Shown piece after piece: positions 5,436-7,179 of a stretch of 7,179 bases of DNA (the stretch's first letter is position 1; the number at the start of each line of letters is the position of its first letter). The stretch lies in NCBI GenBank assembly GCA_002409445.1, contig DHNJ01000133.1, positions 18,025 through 25,203 of the forward strand, read 5' to 3'. Origin of the DNA: Armatimonadetes bacterium UBA5419. Its GTDB lineage: Bacteria; Armatimonadota; UBA10988. The translations under genes were made by a program, and so were the position numbers. The notes under the pieces were generated by a model, which was not told where the DNA came from, searched no databases, and worked only from the letters and a program-made list of their open reading frames with translations.

Positions 5436-5462
5436 GCGCGTATCCTAGTCCACTAACGGCGG
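5436..5462 (-). promoter_or_regulatory. Leaderless promoter of P4 with upstream block shared with P5
   Basis: On the minus strand TAGGAT (5442-5447) is followed by ACGCGC and the ATG. Upstream, the block CCGCCGTTAGTGGA is shared with the P5 promoter. Including the start codon, 5433-5462 and 7054-7083 differ at two of 30 positions, and weaker similarity continues for about 20 bp further. This block is absent from the P1-P3 promoters. No palindromic element is present here. Confidence 0.7.
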
Positions 5463-5496
5463 TTGCGGGAGAGCGGTTCTCGCTGGCGCGGGCGTG

Positions 5497-7056
5497 CTAG
5501 GTGGTGATGGCGGGGTCGTCAGCGGTGGCGGTCGACGCCTCGTCGGCCAGGCGCGGCTGGGGCGCGGGGGCGACGGAGAGGCCGGTGTCGACAGGGGCCG
5601 TTGCGGTCTGGGCGGGGGAGAGGGCGGTGTCGGAGAGGGGGGCGGTGGTGGGCAGGGCGGCGCCGGTCTCGCGGGCGGCGAGGAGGCGGCGGACCAGGCC
5701 GAGGACCCGCTCCTCACCGACGGCGAGCCTGGAGATGCTCACCGTGTCGCCGCTGGTGGTGCTCACAGAGTACCCAAAAAGGTCAGTGTTGACCTCGGTG
5801 AGGTCGGACCAGGCGTAGGTCTTGCGACGGCGACCGCGGCGGACCGAGAGGCCCTGGGCGTCGGCCTGCAGGCTGCGGGCGCTGCCAAGGACGGCCACCA
5901 TCGCCATGACGATGATGGCGATCAAATTCAAGAAGCCTTCAAACGCGTCGCCCGCGTCGCTAGAGAACAAGCCACTGCGGACGAACACTAGGATGAGCCC
6001 GGCGAGGAGCGCAAGGCCGACGATGACGCTGCCCCAGACGGCCGCCGGGTGGAGCCGGCAGGTTAGCGCGCGGCCGCGGCCGACGCCGAGCCACTGCTCC
6101 AGCACCTCGGGCCGCAGGTTGCCCTCGCTGTCGGTCAGGGACTCGCCCTTGCGGTAGCGCAGCTGCTCCAGCCGCTGGGCTAGCCCCTCGCCGCTGTCGT
6201 AGTCGGCGGCCCGTACGGCGCGCCCGCCGAGCCGCAGGACCGGGCCGGTTGGGGTCCAGTCGGGCGCCCTGAGCGACGCCATCGGGTAGTGCTCAGCCGT
6301 CTTGCCTCGAACCACGGTGAGGCCCGTGTCGTCGAGCCACAACCCGCGATCGGGCCGGCTGGGTGACGGCGCGTACCAGCCACGGCGGCGGTCGGGTGGC
6401 ACCGACTGGGTTCGGTAGTCGGCGGCGGCGGCGAGCGCGTCGTGCAGCGCCTCGTAGTCAGGGTAAGACTGGCGTACGACGACGCGCCCCTGCCGCGTGC
6501 GCAAGTGGAGCTGCCTTGAGGTGCTGTTCTTGCTGCGGACGATGACGACGCGGGTGGCGAGCAGGTCGTGCCAGGCGAAGCGCTTGTTGGCCAGCGTAAA
6601 GCCCCGTGGTGTGCGCGTGAGAGTCTCGCGCACCATCGACACATAGAAGGCCCACCCGGCCAGAGGGGCAGCGATCAGCCCGACGGCCACGGCCACCGGT
6701 CCTAACAAGACTGTGAACAGTCCGCCTATGCACACACCGATCAATAGGCCCAGGACCGCATTTAGGCCCACGAGGCTGCCCGGCGGGGCGTCGGTGCGCG
6801 AGCCGCCCGGCGCGGCGCCGGTCCAGGTGGCGACGGTGGCCGGGTCGGCGGCGTCGACCGCGGCGTCGCGTTGCGCCTCCCAGGGGGCGATCTCGGCTTC
6901 GATCCGCCGCCCCTGCGCGTGACTGACCCGCACCGCGCCGTAGCGTGTCGCGATCACGGCGTCGTTCGGGTCCCAGTCGACAAAGTAGATGTCGGGCCAG
7001 GCCAGCCGCCGGCCGTCGTCGAGGGAGAGGCCAGTGTCGGTGAGGTTGCCGCGCAT
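5497..7056 (-). CDS. Paralogue P5: full-length four-module PH-like membrane protein, divergent subfamily
   Basis: This 519-aa protein has the same plan as P3 and P4 but belongs with P1 in a separate subfamily (IYFVDW, ATRYGAVRVS, DPATVATWTGAAPGG). Module 1 spans 2-71 and the linker 72-84. Hydrophobic segments lie at about 98-118 and 120-141. LTRTPRG (146-152) opens module 2 (FAWHDLLATRV, LRTRQGRVVV, helix YEALHDALAAAADY). Module 3 begins RGLWLDDTGLTVV (237-249). The second linker (RPEVLEQWLGVGRG, 315-328) leads to a conserved Cys and segments at about 338-360 and 371-392. Module 4 (ADAQGLSVRRGRRR, YAWSDLTEV, TTSGDTVSISRL, LGLVRRLLA) covers about 393-460. The tail has LPTTAPLSDTALSP (468-481) and GLSVAPAP (492-499). 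The 3' end lies 61 bp before the P4 start. Start: ATG 6 nt after TAGGAT. No catalytic motif or signal peptide is visible, and the function is unknown. Confidence 0.93.
   Translation of the reverse strand: MRGNLTDTGLSLDDGRRLAWPDIYFVDWDPNDAVIATRYGAVRVSHAQGRRIEAEIAPWEAQRDAAVDAADPATVATWTGAAPGGSRTDAPPGSLVGLNAVLGLLIGVCIGGLFTVLLGPVAVAVGLIAAPLAGWAFYVSMVRETLTRTPRGFTLANKRFAWHDLLATRVVIVRSKNSTSRQLHLRTRQGRVVVRQSYPDYEALHDALAAAADYRTQSVPPDRRRGWYAPSPSRPDRGLWLDDTGLTVVRGKTAEHYPMASLRAPDWTPTGPVLRLGGRAVRAADYDSGEGLAQRLEQLRYRKGESLTDSEGNLRPEVLEQWLGVGRGRALTCRLHPAAVWGSVIVGLALLAGLILVFVRSGLFSSDAGDAFEGFLNLIAIIVMAMVAVLGSARSLQADAQGLSVRRGRRRKTYAWSDLTEVNTDLFGYSVSTTSGDTVSISRLAVGEERVLGLVRRLLAARETGAALPTTAPLSDTALSPAQTATAPVDTGLSVAPAPQPRLADEASTATADDPAITT
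5609..5652 (-). repeat. 44-bp block identical to 2371-2414
   Basis: This is the P5 copy of the exact 44-bp identity with P3. It encodes the conserved tail motif around TAPLSDTALSP. Exact identity at silent positions between otherwise diverged genes points to recent sequence exchange rather than protein-level selection alone. Confidence 0.8.
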
Positions 7057-7083
7057 GTGCGTATCCTATTCCACTAACGGCGG
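7057..7083 (-). promoter_or_regulatory. Leaderless promoter of P5 with upstream block shared with P4
   Basis: On the minus strand TAGGAT (7063-7068) is followed by ACGCAC and the ATG of P5. A weak -35 candidate, TTCCCA, lies at 7087-7092 with an 18-bp spacer. The block CCGCCGTTAGTGGA upstream of the -10 is the same as at P4. The AGGA within the -10 could serve as a Shine-Dalgarno, so leaderless initiation is less certain here than at P1-P3. Confidence 0.7.
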
Positions 7084-7179
7084 CGGTGGGAAGGGCGTTC
7101 TGGGTGGGGAGCGGTCTGGGCCTGAGTAGGCGGGTTAGGGAGCAGCGCCGCACAGGTCCAACCCATGTGGCGTGGGCTG
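7084..7179. other. Non-coding right edge upstream of P5
   Basis: I see no supported gene in these 96 bases. The first 20 or so resemble the P5-P4 intergenic spacer, suggesting that the duplicated unit included its upstream flank. Whether another paralogue lies beyond the edge cannot be seen. Confidence 0.5.

Noticed and set aside
5436..5447. AGGA before P4 and P5 as the reason for the conserved upstream sequence (Shine-Dalgarno).
   Set aside because: P3 has AGCA and P1 and P2 have nothing similar, while TANNNT at a fixed 6-nt distance is kept in all five.
5497..5660. LPTTAP in the tails as a sortase (LPXTG) anchor.
   Set aside because: The fifth residue is Ala, not Gly, and no hydrophobic segment with a basic end follows.
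436..7056. Interpreting the array as a known defence or toxin-antitoxin system.
   Set aside because: No nuclease, NTPase, protease, deaminase or toxin motif is visible in any member, and no mobile-element gene is nearby.

Overview
The window is GC-rich. It looks like a high-GC bacterium that often makes leaderless mRNAs: every large gene has a TANNNT -10 box exactly 6 nt before its ATG and most lack a Shine-Dalgarno. That habit is known in Actinomycetota and Deinococcota. A GC-rich Chloroflexota is also possible, and the sequence alone does not decide. No rRNA, tRNA, CRISPR array, transposase or phage gene is visible.

Layout. Positions 1-106 (+) hold what looks like the 3' end of a gene that begins outside the window. 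Positions 226-498 (+) encode a small stand-alone TfoX C-terminal-domain protein. From 7056 down to 436 the minus strand carries five paralogous genes head to tail, called here P5 (5497-7056), P4 (3864-5435), P3 (2265-3812), P2 (1250-2209) and P1 (436-1179), 51-70 bp apart. P3-P5 are full length (515-523 aa). P2 (319 aa) and P1 (247 aa) lack the C-terminal part. I recognise no named family for them.

The paralogues appear to be multi-domain inner-membrane proteins. My reading of a full-length member is: small PH-like beta module, P-x5-W-x-G linker, transmembrane hairpin, PH-like module; then the same order again; then a disordered Pro/Ala/Thr tail with two conserved short motifs. The protein therefore looks like an internal tandem duplication. 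P1 is roughly one half, and P2 is one half plus the third module. By sequence P1 and P5 form one subfamily and P2, P3 and P4 another, so the array reads A-B-B-B-A.

Each paralogue has its own apparent leaderless promoter, so the array is probably five separately expressed units rather than a classical operon. A short palindromic element (core GCGGACA-N4-TGTCCGC followed by GGTCCC) occurs four times, at the ends of genes. In two cases it falls about 28 bp upstream of the next paralogue's ATG. Exact shared blocks between otherwise diverged tails, and a rearranged 3' end in P1, show that the array is being reshaped by recombination. The cellular function is unknown. The proteins could assemble with each other at the cytoplasmic face of the membrane, but that is inference.
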